This document shows, piece after piece, positions 10,948 through 19,830 of a DNA stretch of 64,000 nt. The DNA is from Bryobacterales bacterium. GTDB taxonomy: Bacteria > Acidobacteriota > Terriglobia > Bryobacterales > Bryobacteraceae. Under the pieces are notes generated by a model, which searched no databases, was not told the DNA's origin, and saw only the letters and a program-made list of their open reading frames with translations. How positions within the stretch are numbered: the stretch's first letter is position 1; every line of letters starts with the position of its first letter. A program made the position numbers and the translations under genes. The stretch lies in assembly GCA_016713735.1 (NCBI GenBank), contig JADJOP010000004.1, positions 475,506 to 539,505 on the forward strand. Direction: 5' to 3'.

Positions 10948-12368
10948 TCACCTTTCTTTTGGGCGGCCGGGCCGAGGGGATACCATGGCTTCCCCAACAC
11001 CACTTCGATCACCGGAACCCACGGCGCATCCGGGCGTGCCTGCAGGGCAAACACCGTGTTGCCATTCTCGCGCCGAACGCCGATCGACCGCCCGCTCGAC
11101 AGGAACCGGGCCTGCTTGATGACCGCGGGCAGCCGGGGCACTACGAGTTTTCCGTCCGATGGCCATTCAAAGACGTGCAGGAAAATGCGATCCCCCTTCG
11201 CGGTGGAGCGGACGGCCGGCAGCCCTTGCACAGGGCCGTAACTGGTGCCGTAGATCGCGGCGCCGTTCGCTTTCAGCCACCGGCCGATGTCGCGAAGGCG
11301 CTCCACCACTTCGGACTGAATTGTGCCGTCCGGCTTCGGTCCGACGTTGAGCAGGAAGTTGCCTCCGCGACTGGCCACCTCCACTAAAATTCTGATGAGC
11401 TCATCGGACGACTTGAACTCGTGGTCATTCGGGTTATAGGTCCAGGTTTCGTTCATCGGGATGCACATCTCCCAGGGACGAAACTCGTCGAACGGAGGAA
11501 CCGCGTCGGAGATGTCCGCGCGCACGATCCGGCTTGGCGTACCTTGGACGATCGGCCTGCTTTTGGTGGGGATTCTGCGAGGAAAGACGTTTTCGCTAAT
11601 GTCGAAATCGCCGGCGCTGCCGAGGCGATTGTTGATCAACGCTTGCGGCTGCAGCCGGCGTACGATCCGTTCCATGCGGCCGGGGCTGTAGGGCGTCTCC
11701 TTGAATCCGTCAAACCAAACCATCGGGACCTTGCCGTAACGGGTCAACAGTTCTTCCAGGTGAAGCTCCATGTACGAGAGATAGAGCGGCCATTCGGGCC
11801 GGTCCGGCTCGCCCAGGTAGTTGTCCTTGGCGGGGCGGGAGGTGTCGCGATAGCCGGGGTGATCCAGATCCGGCGGGGAGTAGTAGAGGCCCAGCGGCAT
11901 TCCCGCCTTGTCGCAGGCCGCGGACAATTGCGCCAGCACATCCTTGCCATACGGACTGTTGGTCACCTTGAACTTCGTGTAGCGGGAGTCGAACATGCAG
12001 TAGCCGTCGTGATGCTTGGTGGTGAACACCATGTAGCGCTGCCCTGCCTCCTCCGCGAGGCGGATCCAATTTCCCGGGTCGAACTTGTCGGGGTTGAAGC
12101 GTTTGGCGAAATCGCGATACTCCGCGTCGGTGACATTGCCCAGCTTCGGCATTGCTCCCGGTAGCATCATGGGCCACGAGCCTTCCAGCCCGGCGACCGA
12201 AGCGATACTCCAGTGCACGAACATCCCAAAGCGCGCCTTCTGGAACCAGCGCATGGTGTCAGCACGGGCCTCGTCGCCCGAGGGAGGCTGCGCGCCCGCG
12301 GCTGCGGCCATGAGGAACAGACAGGGCAGAAGGGGCTTGCATCTCCTCACTCGCATTGCGTTCGCCAT
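10944..12368 (-). CDS. Exported alpha-L-fucosidase, GH29
   Basis: The product is 474 aa. ATG 12368 was chosen because it precedes a signal peptide (PLLPCLFLMAAAAGAQ) and lies 8 bp after the GH95 stop; the longer open frame has no homologous content. GH29 signatures: WFQKARFGMFVHW, TKHHDGYCMFDS (118-128), and VPMVWFDG with the expected nucleophile Asp220. The C-terminal region after about 390 is a beta-sandwich. Reaction: retaining hydrolysis of terminal alpha-L-fucose, presumably in the periplasm. Coupled to the acetylesterase gene by an ATGA overlap. Confidence 0.92.
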   Translation of the reverse strand: MANAMRVRRCKPLLPCLFLMAAAAGAQPPSGDEARADTMRWFQKARFGMFVHWSIASVAGLEGSWPMMLPGAMPKLGNVTDAEYRDFAKRFNPDKFDPGNWIRLAEEAGQRYMVFTTKHHDGYCMFDSRYTKFKVTNSPYGKDVLAQLSAACDKAGMPLGLYYSPPDLDHPGYRDTSRPAKDNYLGEPDRPEWPLYLSYMELHLEELLTRYGKVPMVWFDGFKETPYSPGRMERIVRRLQPQALINNRLGSAGDFDISENVFPRRIPTKSRPIVQGTPSRIVRADISDAVPPFDEFRPWEMCIPMNETWTYNPNDHEFKSSDELIRILVEVASRGGNFLLNVGPKPDGTIQSEVVERLRDIGRWLKANGAAIYGTSYGPVQGLPAVRSTAKGDRIFLHVFEWPSDGKLVVPRLPAVIKQARFLSSGRSIGVRRENGNTVFALQARPDAPWVPVIEVVLGKPWYPLGPAAQKKGD

Positions 12369-12376
12369 AGTCTCTT

Positions 12377-14734
12377 CTATCGAAAGCTCAATTCCAGCCG
12401 TTCGCCGCGTTTCATTTTCAGCGTCAGCGTGCGGCCTGCCGTATCGATCCCGGGAACCACCTGATCTCTGGAACGGACGGCCGATACACGCAGTCCATCG
12501 GGCACGCGGACGCGTTGTGTGCCATCCGCGGAGGATGTGAGCACGGCCTGACTCAGACGGCCTCCCGTCCAACTGGCGTCCACCGTCAATCCGCCACGGG
12601 CACGCAGTCCACGGAATTGTCCGGCCTTCCAGTCGGGTGGGATTGCCGGCAGGAACTCGACCTCGCCTTCCTGGCTCTGGAGCAGCATCTCAGCGATGCC
12701 TGCCGTCCCGCCGAAATTCGCGTCGATCTGAAACGGCAGCGGGCGTCCGGCGTAACAGCCGTCGAAGAGATTGGGGTTGGTGTGCTCCCGCAGCAGGGCA
12801 GCCAGCATGGCGCCGGCGCGGCCCCGGTCCCGCAGCCGCGCATAAAGGCTCATCATCCAGGCGCGGGACCAGCCGACATTGCCGTCGCCGCGCAGTTCCA
12901 GAGACCTCGCCGCTGCCGCCGCCAATTCCGGTGTGTGCCGCGGCGAGATCGCACGGCCAGGGAAAAGCGCAAAGAGGTGCGACACGTGGCGATGAGCCGG
13001 CTCCTGTTCCGGGTAGTCTTCGAGCCACTCTTGTAACTGCCCGCGACGGCCGATGCGGAATGCGGGCAGGCGCGACCGGGCTGCTTTCAACTTCTCGCGA
13101 TAGCCGGCGTCGATTCCCAGGATCTGACTCGCCTCAATCACCCTCCCGAACAGAGTGCGCGTGATCTCGGTGTCCATGGTGGCGCCCATCGTCATGGTGC
13201 CTTTGGTTCCATCCGGCATCACATAACCCACCTCTGGTGAGATGGATGGCCCCAGCAGCAGCTCACCCTTGCCGTTATCGGTGAGGTTCTCCAGGAGAAA
13301 CTGCGACGCCTCCTTGAGCACCGGATAGGCGCGCTGCTCCAGAAAGCGCCGGTCGCCGCTGAACTCGTAGTGATCCCAGAAATGGAGTGACAACCATGCA
13401 CCGCCGGTCATCCATGTGCCCCAGATGGCGCCATCCACCGGAACGGTATCCGCCCAGATATTCGTGTTGTGATGCGCGACAAATCCGCTGGTGCCGTAGA
13501 GCCGCCGCGCCGTGTCCCTGCCCGTGACGCGCATGCGATCCACCAGGTCGAAGAGGGGAAGATGCATCTCGGGCAGGTTGGCAACCTCCGCTGCCCAGTA
13601 GTTCATTTGCGTGTTGATGTTGATGGTGTACTTGCTCTCCCAATTGGGGTCCAGGCGCTCATTCCAGATGCCTTGCAGGTTAGCGGGCAGCGAACCGGGG
13701 CGGCTGGACGCCATCAGCAGGTAACGTCCGAACTGGAAGTAAAGCGCAGCCAGTTGTGGATCGCTCTGACCGGCACGAAACTGCCGGATCCGCTCGTCGG
13801 TGGGGATGCCGGATCGGTCCTCCGATCCCAATTGCAGATCCACGCGGCGGAACAGTTGCTCATGTTCGGCACGATGCGCCGCGCGCACGGAAGCGTAATC
13901 CGCCGGCACTGCTCTGACCATATTCCGGCAGGTGGAGGCCGGTTCCTCGGCGCGGAATCGGGTCGATGCGGCCAAAACCAGCGTGACCGCATCGGCCCCC
14001 TCCACATGCAGGCGGCCTGCCTCGCTGCGCACCGTTCCGCCTTCCGCCCGTGCTTCCAACAGCGCGGCGAAGCCAGTGCCGACCCGCCGCTCGTCCGGAT
14101 GCCGGGCATCGCGGGCAATCGCTTCGCCCAGCATCAGAATCGAATGCGGTCCGGCCGTTGCCGCTGTGGCGTCGGCCGGACGAGTCAAGGTTGCCTGGAA
14201 ACGAATGGCTCCAGGACGGTTTGCGGTGAGGCGGATCATCAGCACGCCGTGAACCGCGGTAGCGAATACTTCCCGCTCGTGTGTGACGCCCCCGGCGGTG
14301 AAACGGCTGTTCACCAGCCCGGTTTCCAGGTCCAACGATCGCTGGTAATCGACCGGTTCGCCGTCCACCTTGGCAAACTCGATCTGCAGATCGCCGAGCG
14401 TCTGATATGGCGGCAGGCGCTTCGGAATTGCAATCATCGTGCGTTCCGCCAGTTCCTCGGCCTCGCGTGGTTTCCCTTCCAGCAACAGGCGCCGGATGAT
14501 CGCGATGTGCTTGAGTCCCTCAGGGTTAAGCCGGTCGCGCTTCTCGCCGGACCAGACAGAGTCCTCATTGAGCTGGATTCGCTCCGAAACAGCCCCGCCG
14601 AAAACCATGGCGCCTAAACGGCCGTTGCCTACCGGCATCGCCTCCACCCATTCCGCGGCCGCCTGCCGGTACCATAGGCGATTCGGTTGTGCGTTCAGTG
14701 AAGCGACGGCCATCAGCAAGACGATTTTGCGCAT
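12377..14734 (-). CDS. Exported GH95 alpha-L-fucosidase (1,2-alpha type family)
   Basis: The product is 785 aa with a short signal peptide (MRKIVLLMAVASLNAQ). GH95 hallmarks are seen in order: EAMPVGNGRLGAMVFGG near residue 33, LNEDSVWSG, NTQMNYWAAEVANLPEMH, HHNTNIWAD (the conserved N-x-N pair of the family), DGNVGWSRAWM, and DANFGGTAGIAEMLLQS. The length is normal for the family. Family reaction: inverting hydrolysis of alpha-1,2-fucosyl or related alpha-L-galactosyl linkages. It is the promoter-proximal gene of the leftward operon; no strong promoter or Shine-Dalgarno sequence was recognised in front of it. Confidence 0.92.
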   Translation of the reverse strand: MRKIVLLMAVASLNAQPNRLWYRQAAAEWVEAMPVGNGRLGAMVFGGAVSERIQLNEDSVWSGEKRDRLNPEGLKHIAIIRRLLLEGKPREAEELAERTMIAIPKRLPPYQTLGDLQIEFAKVDGEPVDYQRSLDLETGLVNSRFTAGGVTHEREVFATAVHGVLMIRLTANRPGAIRFQATLTRPADATAATAGPHSILMLGEAIARDARHPDERRVGTGFAALLEARAEGGTVRSEAGRLHVEGADAVTLVLAASTRFRAEEPASTCRNMVRAVPADYASVRAAHRAEHEQLFRRVDLQLGSEDRSGIPTDERIRQFRAGQSDPQLAALYFQFGRYLLMASSRPGSLPANLQGIWNERLDPNWESKYTININTQMNYWAAEVANLPEMHLPLFDLVDRMRVTGRDTARRLYGTSGFVAHHNTNIWADTVPVDGAIWGTWMTGGAWLSLHFWDHYEFSGDRRFLEQRAYPVLKEASQFLLENLTDNGKGELLLGPSISPEVGYVMPDGTKGTMTMGATMDTEITRTLFGRVIEASQILGIDAGYREKLKAARSRLPAFRIGRRGQLQEWLEDYPEQEPAHRHVSHLFALFPGRAISPRHTPELAAAAARSLELRGDGNVGWSRAWMMSLYARLRDRGRAGAMLAALLREHTNPNLFDGCYAGRPLPFQIDANFGGTAGIAEMLLQSQEGEVEFLPAIPPDWKAGQFRGLRARGGLTVDASWTGGRLSQAVLTSSADGTQRVRVPDGLRVSAVRSRDQVVPGIDTAGRTLTLKMKRGERLELSFR

Positions 14735-14954
14735 TGTGTTACCGCGTCACCCTAACAAAGAATGGCGAGGCGCAAGCGACGCCTGCTGTCGGATTGCCGG
14801 TGTCAGTTTCCGCCGTCACCACGAACCAATGATGACCTAACCGGACGGGTCGCGCGACTGGCCGTGTCCGCGACTTCGGCCAACCACGGGTGGCTAACAC
14901 CATCCCAGTCGCCGCCAAGTTTCGCTATGACGCCGCCAAGAAGGTGGCTGCGGC
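14735..14954. other. Upstream region of the fucosidase operon
   Basis: The leftward promoter of the operon should lie here but no clear -35/-10 pair was recognised. A rightward frame ending NTIPVAAKFRYDAAKKVAAA then stop (about 14890-14957) looks protein-like and may be a small remnant; its family was not recognised. Confidence 0.35.
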
Positions 14955-14969
14955 CTGACTGCACAAGTC

Positions 14970-15200
14970 GAGGCCGCACTCAGCACCATCGGGATCCTAC
15001 TTCTTGAAGAGGCGGCCGATGGTGCATATGCTCTGCTTCAATCTCGTTGGGACAAGAAGGGGCAGATGATTAGCGGCGAAGCTCTGCTGATCGCCGCCCA
15101 GGCCATCGCCCTTGGCTCCACCCTCGTCACCGCCAACGAACGCGAGTTCTCCAAACTGCATAACCTCCGCTGCGAGGACTGGATGGATCAGGTTCCCGTC
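14970..15200 (+). pseudogene. VapC-like PIN toxin, C-terminal remnant
   Basis: The frame reads GILLLEEAADGAYALLQSRW then DKKGQMISGEALLIAAQAIA and continues LGSTLVTANEREFSKLHNLRCEDWMDQ. This is the C-terminal half of a VapC-type PIN ribonuclease, with the (D/A)xLIAAxA and LVTxNxxEF signatures. The N-terminal half with the first catalytic Asp is absent, as is any VapB antitoxin. It is a remnant of a toxin-antitoxin pair between the fucosidase operon and the SWIM gene. Confidence 0.6.
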
Positions 15201-15465
15201 TATAGCGCTGGTGCACAGCCCGATCCTGAACGGACCGCCGCCGCAGCATGGAATTCCAACGCGATTCCTCCGTTGTGCTCCCATACAGGCGCGAGCCATG
15301 CGCGAAGTTGACACTGCCAAAGGCAGGATCTTATGCGACGCCTCGGCGAGAAGATCTTCCTCCGATGGCTATCGAGATGTCAGACTGCCAGGCGTCACAT
15401 TCGGAAATCGCGGCAACCCACTGCACAATCGGGCACGATCAAAACTATGCAAGGGCGGTTGGCAA
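15201..15465. other. Region between toxin remnant and SWIM gene, no gene recognised
   Basis: A rightward frame reading KGRILCDASARRSSSDGYRD and on to NRARSKLCKGGWQLPE looks somewhat protein-like but was not assigned to a family. No RNA gene or terminator was recognised. Confidence 0.3.
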
Positions 15466-17235
15466 CTACCGGAGGTAGAGCGACTTTCGCTTTTGGTCCA
15501 AGAGCTTGATGAAGTTGCGCTTGATCTTGTACTTCTGCCGCAGTGATTCCAGGTGGCGCACGAAGTCATCGCTCTGGTTCATACGTTTCATGGCCTCCGC
15601 GGCCTTCACCAGCAGGCCGACGGGCTCGTCGTACCGTGAATTACGAACCGCGGCAAGGGCACGTTCGGCCTGCTCGAGAAAAATGGGCGCCGCATCCTCG
15701 GGATGACTCTTCATTCGGGACTCGGCAAGCTGTAACCACAAGCCATCGGAGCAGCCTCCTTCACGCGCTTCGCGCCACGCTGCGTCGGCGTTGCCTTCGT
15801 ACAGGAAGATCTCGACGAGCAGGGAGTGGTCCTCGTTGGGCTGCATCCAGCGAGACTGCGCCTGCCCCTTCAAAGCTTTCCTGCCCGCGGCGATGCGCTG
15901 CCGGATTTCGGTCAGCGCGCGATCCCGCCACTCTGGCCACGCCTTTGCCTTTGCAGCATGACGCTCCAAGATCCGATAGGTTTCCAGGCACGTCTGTTCG
16001 GAGAACCTGGCCCACATCAACTTCACCGCTTCGTCGTGCCGCCGCCGGCGATGGTACTCCTCGGCCGCGAACTCCCGCAGCCGTCCGTCGGTCCGCTTGG
16101 GAAAGGCCTCTAATCCCTTCTCCGCCCAGAGGAGGGCCTGATCGTGCTGCCGCGCCTCTCGGTACACCTCGGCGATTCTCAGATAGCTGTAGGCATGCGA
16201 GAGATCCCGCCTGATCACGGCGACGAGTTCCTCAACATCGCCCGCCGCTCTAGCCAGCGCCTCCATAATATGGGTGATCCTGAAGTGCCGTCCCCAATCG
16301 GCCTGCTCATGGCCCGCGGTTCGCTGCGGTACCTTCTTCCATTCGGCCTCGGCAAGACGGCGGTATTCCTTCAGCCCTCTGGCTCCAAGGATCCTGGAGT
16401 AACCTTCGGCGGCGCCAAGAAACACCTCCAATTCGCTCTGCATCTCAAACTGGAAGAGCCGTCTAGCGAGTGCAACCGGCTCGGGACGAGCCTTCTGGCA
16501 TGCTCGATAGTGGATCTCCTGCAACCGCTCCCGCAAGGTGGTGAGATGCCCATCGGAATCGTCGATAGCGCCCCCGGCCGCGTCTAGTTGCTGCAAGGCG
16601 GTCTCGCAAAGTTCGATGACCGCGGCAGCCTGGCCTTCCGCAAGCAACAGGGCGAAATTGTCAACAGCGTCGTCCACGCCGCGCGCCCAGCCGTTTGCCT
16701 CCCGGTATGGAACGAATCCGTGCACTCTCACCGCCTTCTTGAACGACTGGCGTGCGGAATCGACACCGGCCTCGGGTCCCGAGCGGCGAGCTGCGAACTG
16801 GAGAAGCCGTTCCTGCAACCGTTCGTCTTGTATGGCCCAGTCGATGACCATTCGGACAAATGCCCCATGATCCTCCGCCAGCAAGGCCTTCTCCGCGTCG
16901 AGCAGCGTCACCGCTGGCATTTGGCGGCGGTCCTTCGGCCCAGCCAGCTCTGCGCCGCCGCGCAACCATGCGAGGGCAGTGGCGACGCAGTGTTTGCAGA
17001 AAGCGCCCTCGCTGGCGTGTGGACACTCGCAGGAGTAGTCGAGCACTCCCTCGTCGGACGTGAGTTTGACCTCATAGTTCCGAGTGCCGCACACCACGGC
17101 CCGGATTCCGTCGGCCACCTTTTCCAGAGTCTCCACGCAGCCATCTTGGTAGTAGTCTTCGCCTCGTTGATACGAGCGTTCTCCCGCCAGACGGCGGACC
17201 ACCGCATCGTTGAGGGCGACGAAGAGATCGCTCAT
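15466..17235 (-). CDS. SWIM zinc-finger protein of unknown function
   Basis: About 589 aa from MSDLFVAL (ATG 17235); an ATG three codons earlier is also possible. The N-terminal 100 residues hold a SWIM finger: CECPHASEGAFCKH followed by CVATALAW, with CxCx(n)CxH ligands. The rest is alpha-helical and TPR/HEAT-like with an acidic and charged surface, ending in a basic tail (KIKRNFIKLLDQKRKSLYLR). Family knowledge: SWIM proteins are common, often of unknown role, with suggested DNA or protein binding. Cytoplasmic, no signal. The gene stands alone between remnants and overlaps none. Confidence 0.8.
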   Translation of the reverse strand: MSDLFVALNDAVVRRLAGERSYQRGEDYYQDGCVETLEKVADGIRAVVCGTRNYEVKLTSDEGVLDYSCECPHASEGAFCKHCVATALAWLRGGAELAGPKDRRQMPAVTLLDAEKALLAEDHGAFVRMVIDWAIQDERLQERLLQFAARRSGPEAGVDSARQSFKKAVRVHGFVPYREANGWARGVDDAVDNFALLLAEGQAAAVIELCETALQQLDAAGGAIDDSDGHLTTLRERLQEIHYRACQKARPEPVALARRLFQFEMQSELEVFLGAAEGYSRILGARGLKEYRRLAEAEWKKVPQRTAGHEQADWGRHFRITHIMEALARAAGDVEELVAVIRRDLSHAYSYLRIAEVYREARQHDQALLWAEKGLEAFPKRTDGRLREFAAEEYHRRRRHDEAVKLMWARFSEQTCLETYRILERHAAKAKAWPEWRDRALTEIRQRIAAGRKALKGQAQSRWMQPNEDHSLLVEIFLYEGNADAAWREAREGGCSDGLWLQLAESRMKSHPEDAAPIFLEQAERALAAVRNSRYDEPVGLLVKAAEAMKRMNQSDDFVRHLESLRQKYKIKRNFIKLLDQKRKSLYLR

Positions 17236-17254
17236 GAGGAACATGATCGCGCAG

Positions 17255-17800
17255 TCGGCCGCAGTGAATCGTGAGTCGCGGCAGATACGGCGCGTGCCCG
17301 ACGTGCTGGAGGCGCAGGAAAGGCTGGCCAGCCTGGTCTCGGACTCGATCCGCCCTCGCCTGGTTCCGAACCTCAAAGGTGGTGCGGTAGCGGAACTTGA
17401 ACATGATTGCCGTTCAGGTCCATCCCAGCAATACTTGTCCCCACTATCTCCAGCGGCTGGGGCCGGAAAGCGGCGTCATCCTCCCGTGGGCTCGGCCAGT
17501 TGCAGGGCCGAGGCGCTGCGGATCGAGGAGTTGAAGCGTTGGAACCGGATGGACTCGCTTGGCGGGCAGGCCATCCCTGACCTGAAGCCGGACGCCATCG
17601 ACTTCCGAGCTGCTTCCGAGTTCTTTGCGCCGTTCCGGAAACTGACGCCCAAAGCGTGGAGCACGCTGCGGGTGACCACGAAACACCAGGGCCGCGATGT
17701 GGCGACGGCCGGCGGACTGCTCCTCTCTGGCAAGGACAGGTTTTCCCGGTATCCGGATGCGCGGCTGCGGGTTATGCTTTTGGCGACTGGAGCGATTCAA
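17255..17800 (+). pseudogene. AlbA_2/Schlafen-like ATP-binding protein, degraded fragment
   Basis: The pieces read in two frames: VLEAQERLASLVSDSIRPRL with VPNLK, then (shifted) NMIAVQVHPSNTCPHYLQRL with GPESGVIL, then (shifted back) VGSASCRAEALRIEELKRWN and PDAIDFRAASEFFAPFRKLT, ending GLLLSGKDRFSRYPDARLRV. This is the order of the AlbA_2 domain and following region of RecG-like/Schlafen ATP-binding regulators. The start, the ATPase part and the C-terminus are missing and there are at least two frame changes, so it is a remnant. It begins 20 bp from the divergent SWIM gene start. Confidence 0.6.
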
Positions 17801-17907
17801 AGAAGCGGCTGACACTTTCAACCGTATGCTGTGGCTCAATCCATTGGACAATCAGGGCGTGCGATTCATCCTCGCTGAGGTACGGGCGGAGCGCCTTGGA
17901 GGGAGGC
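17775..17907 (+). pseudogene. TPR-protein C-terminal tail remnant
   Basis: The frame reads FWRLERFKEAADTFNRMLWL, then NPLDNQGVRFILAEVRAERL. This matches the end of bacterial TPR/SEC-C-type proteins, in which the segment NPxDNQGxRFL is typical. It is joined directly to the AlbA-like fragment, so two unrelated gene remnants are fused here. No upstream part of the TPR gene is present. Confidence 0.55.
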
Positions 17908-18097
17908 ATGATGTCCGCGCACACCGTGCGGCGCGGATGGCGCGATTCGCCAAGGCGCCGGCCTTGTCCCCGGGTCAGTTGGCCCCAATTGTGTGCAGCG
18001 ATCGCCTCTCCACCTGGCCAGCGGTCGCTCCGCCGCGCATGAGGGGATAGCGATCCGGGATCAAACTCTTTCGTCCATCGGAGGTCTGCGCCCGCGG
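17908..18097. other. Short region without gene
   Basis: Lies between the TPR remnant and the 3' end of the leftward regulator gene. No frame or hairpin of note was seen. Confidence 0.4.
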
Positions 18098-19375
18098 TCA
18101 GCGCACTGGACGAGGCTCGGTGGCATCAGGCAGGCGGTGGCTGGCCACCACTTCCACCCGGCTCGGCGATCCGGCCATCGTCCGCACCTGGAGCAGGAGT
18201 TGGAATGGATGCGCGGGGCCCGAGGGGTCGATGCCATGCGTTCGCAGGGTGCGCGCGAATTCGCCGCTGTTGGCCACCATTTGGCCCGCCGCCTCCGTGC
18301 TTTCGGCATTGGTGCCCGCTACCAGCAGCACCTTGCCCGCCTGGTTCGGGTTGCTCACCAAGGCGATCGTCGCGAAGGCATGCCCGGTGTCCCAACCACG
18401 AGCCGTCGGGACGTAGCGCGGTAGTTCTCCGGGTTGAATGCGCTTATTGCGAATCACCTCCCCCTTCACCTCGGGGTCATGCACAAAGTCGAAGTCCAGC
18501 TGGTCCTCAAACAACGAGTTCCAGGGGTTGGAGCGGGGACTGCCCAAGATGATGAAGTCGTCGTCACTCTTGAAACTGCCCATGTGCAGACTGCGCGCAG
18601 GGTTGATCTTTAGCCGCGCCCGGTGGTCGCCGGCAAGCCGGGATACGGCCAGTGCAATGCCCACGTCGACCGCTGCCACGTTGACGCCCCGCAAAAGGTG
18701 TAGGGCCCGCCGCATGTCGCCCCCGGCCGATTCCGGAATCGACAGGTAGCTCCGGTTGGCATAGTCGGAGAGCGAGATCCGCGATCCTGTGAGTTCCTGG
18801 ATCGCCGAAACATCCACATCGGCGAAGACAAGCTGGATCTGGTGCCCGCTCTGCAAGAGGGCGGACCAGGGAAGTACCTGATGTGGGGCCTGGATTGCTG
18901 GCGCGCGGTTCCGCTGCCATACGACCGTCGCCGAACTGACGGCGGCTACCAGCAGCAACCCCGCCAGGATCGCACGCTGTCGCCACCTGCTCCCGGCCAC
19001 GGCGGAGGCCGGCGCCACTAACGGCGGCTTCTGGCTGGCGATGGCGTGGAAATGCGGGGTGTAGGAGCCCGAGGGAATTTCGATGCGGTAGGCTGAAGGG
19101 GTCTCAGAATAGAACTGATGCAGCCGCTTACGGACGTCTGAGGCCGTCACGCGCACGATGGCGTCTTGACCCGTGTCGTAGGCGGGGGTACGCCCAAACA
19201 GCTCCACCCCGAGATTGCGCTCCTTGAGCTCGTCCCCATGCCCCGTCAGCGCTTTTTCCACGATGTACTCGAGGAACTGCTGGCCCCGCCTGCTCCCCTT
19301 GAAGGCCTGGCTCTCCACCAGCTCGCGTAGATGAGTACGCAGAGCCGGCGCCGCGGCGGCGATCTCAAAGGACAT
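18098..19375 (-). CDS. Membrane-anchored putative regulator with N-terminal DNA-binding-like domain
   Basis: About 425 aa from MSFEIAAAAP (ATG 19375, preceded by GAGAGGCGGGA); starts at 19393 or 19399 are possible. Residues 1-105 contain a segment common in acidobacterial regulators: RGQQFLEYIVEKALTGHGDE, LKERNLGVELFGR and DAIVRVTASDVRKRLHQFY. One transmembrane helix follows (AILAGLLLVAAVSSATVVW). The exported C-terminal part of about 275 residues is unassigned. Such architecture suggests sensing outside and DNA binding or signalling inside. It is divergent from the TonB receptor gene with about 220 bp between them, and probably controls it. Function is inferred from layout. Confidence 0.6.
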   Translation of the reverse strand: MSFEIAAAAPALRTHLRELVESQAFKGSRRGQQFLEYIVEKALTGHGDELKERNLGVELFGRTPAYDTGQDAIVRVTASDVRKRLHQFYSETPSAYRIEIPSGSYTPHFHAIASQKPPLVAPASAVAGSRWRQRAILAGLLLVAAVSSATVVWQRNRAPAIQAPHQVLPWSALLQSGHQIQLVFADVDVSAIQELTGSRISLSDYANRSYLSIPESAGGDMRRALHLLRGVNVAAVDVGIALAVSRLAGDHRARLKINPARSLHMGSFKSDDDFIILGSPRSNPWNSLFEDQLDFDFVHDPEVKGEVIRNKRIQPGELPRYVPTARGWDTGHAFATIALVSNPNQAGKVLLVAGTNAESTEAAGQMVANSGEFARTLRTHGIDPSGPAHPFQLLLQVRTMAGSPSRVEVVASHRLPDATEPRPVR

Positions 19376-19477
19376 TCCCGCCTCTCGGTCCATCGACATT
19401 CTCACCCGGGCACAGAATATCACGCCGTAGGTACCGTTAGAAACGGAACCCAGATCCTGACCTTTTGCTCTCAATTT

Positions 19478-19507
19478 GTTAGCGTCCGTTAGCATTTCGG
19501 CCTAACG
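19478..19507. promoter_or_regulatory. Candidate operator: GTTAGC repeats and CGTTAG-N9-CTAACG palindrome
   Basis: In the divergent intergenic region, GTTAGC occurs at 19478-19483 and again at 19488-19493. CGTTAG (19487-19492) forms a perfect inverted pair with CTAACG (19502-19507), nine bases apart. The placement between a regulator gene and the transporter gene it faces suggests a binding site. No promoter boxes were assigned. Confidence 0.4.
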
Positions 19508-19594
19508 TTGAACTGGCGGGCATTGCGGTCTAGCTTCGAGTAGTGGTGGAATCCAGGGGACCGAGGTGATCCCCTGTCGAGAAAGAGGTTTGTC

Positions 19595-19830
19595 ATGACA
19601 CAGGAACTGAGGCTGCTCGCTCGCTCGATAGCCCTCGTGAGCGCATTCAGCCTGATCTGCTTCGGCCAGGTAGAGCGAGGCGGGATCTCAGGCGTGGTGC
19701 TTGACCCCACCGGCGCCTCCATGATCAAGGTGCGAGTCAGCGCCACAAACCAGGCAACCGGCACGGTCACACGTGTCGAAACCACGGCCGACGGGTACTA
19801 CAAGATCCCTTACAATTTTCCACCCACAGA
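19595..19830 (+). pseudogene. N-terminal piece of TonB-dependent receptor (out of frame with the body)
   Basis: Begins with a signal peptide (SIALVSAFSLICFGQ) and a carboxypeptidase-regulatory-like domain: GGISGVVLDPTGASMIKVRV, TNQATGTVTRVETTADGYYK, IPY. In relatives this domain continues with PPGxYxVxVxxxGF before the segment VADVPVLVGQ. Here that stretch is missing and the downstream segment is in another frame. So there is a small deletion plus a frame change at about 19813-19830. The start ATG 19595 is preceded by GAAAGAGG. Confidence 0.75.
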
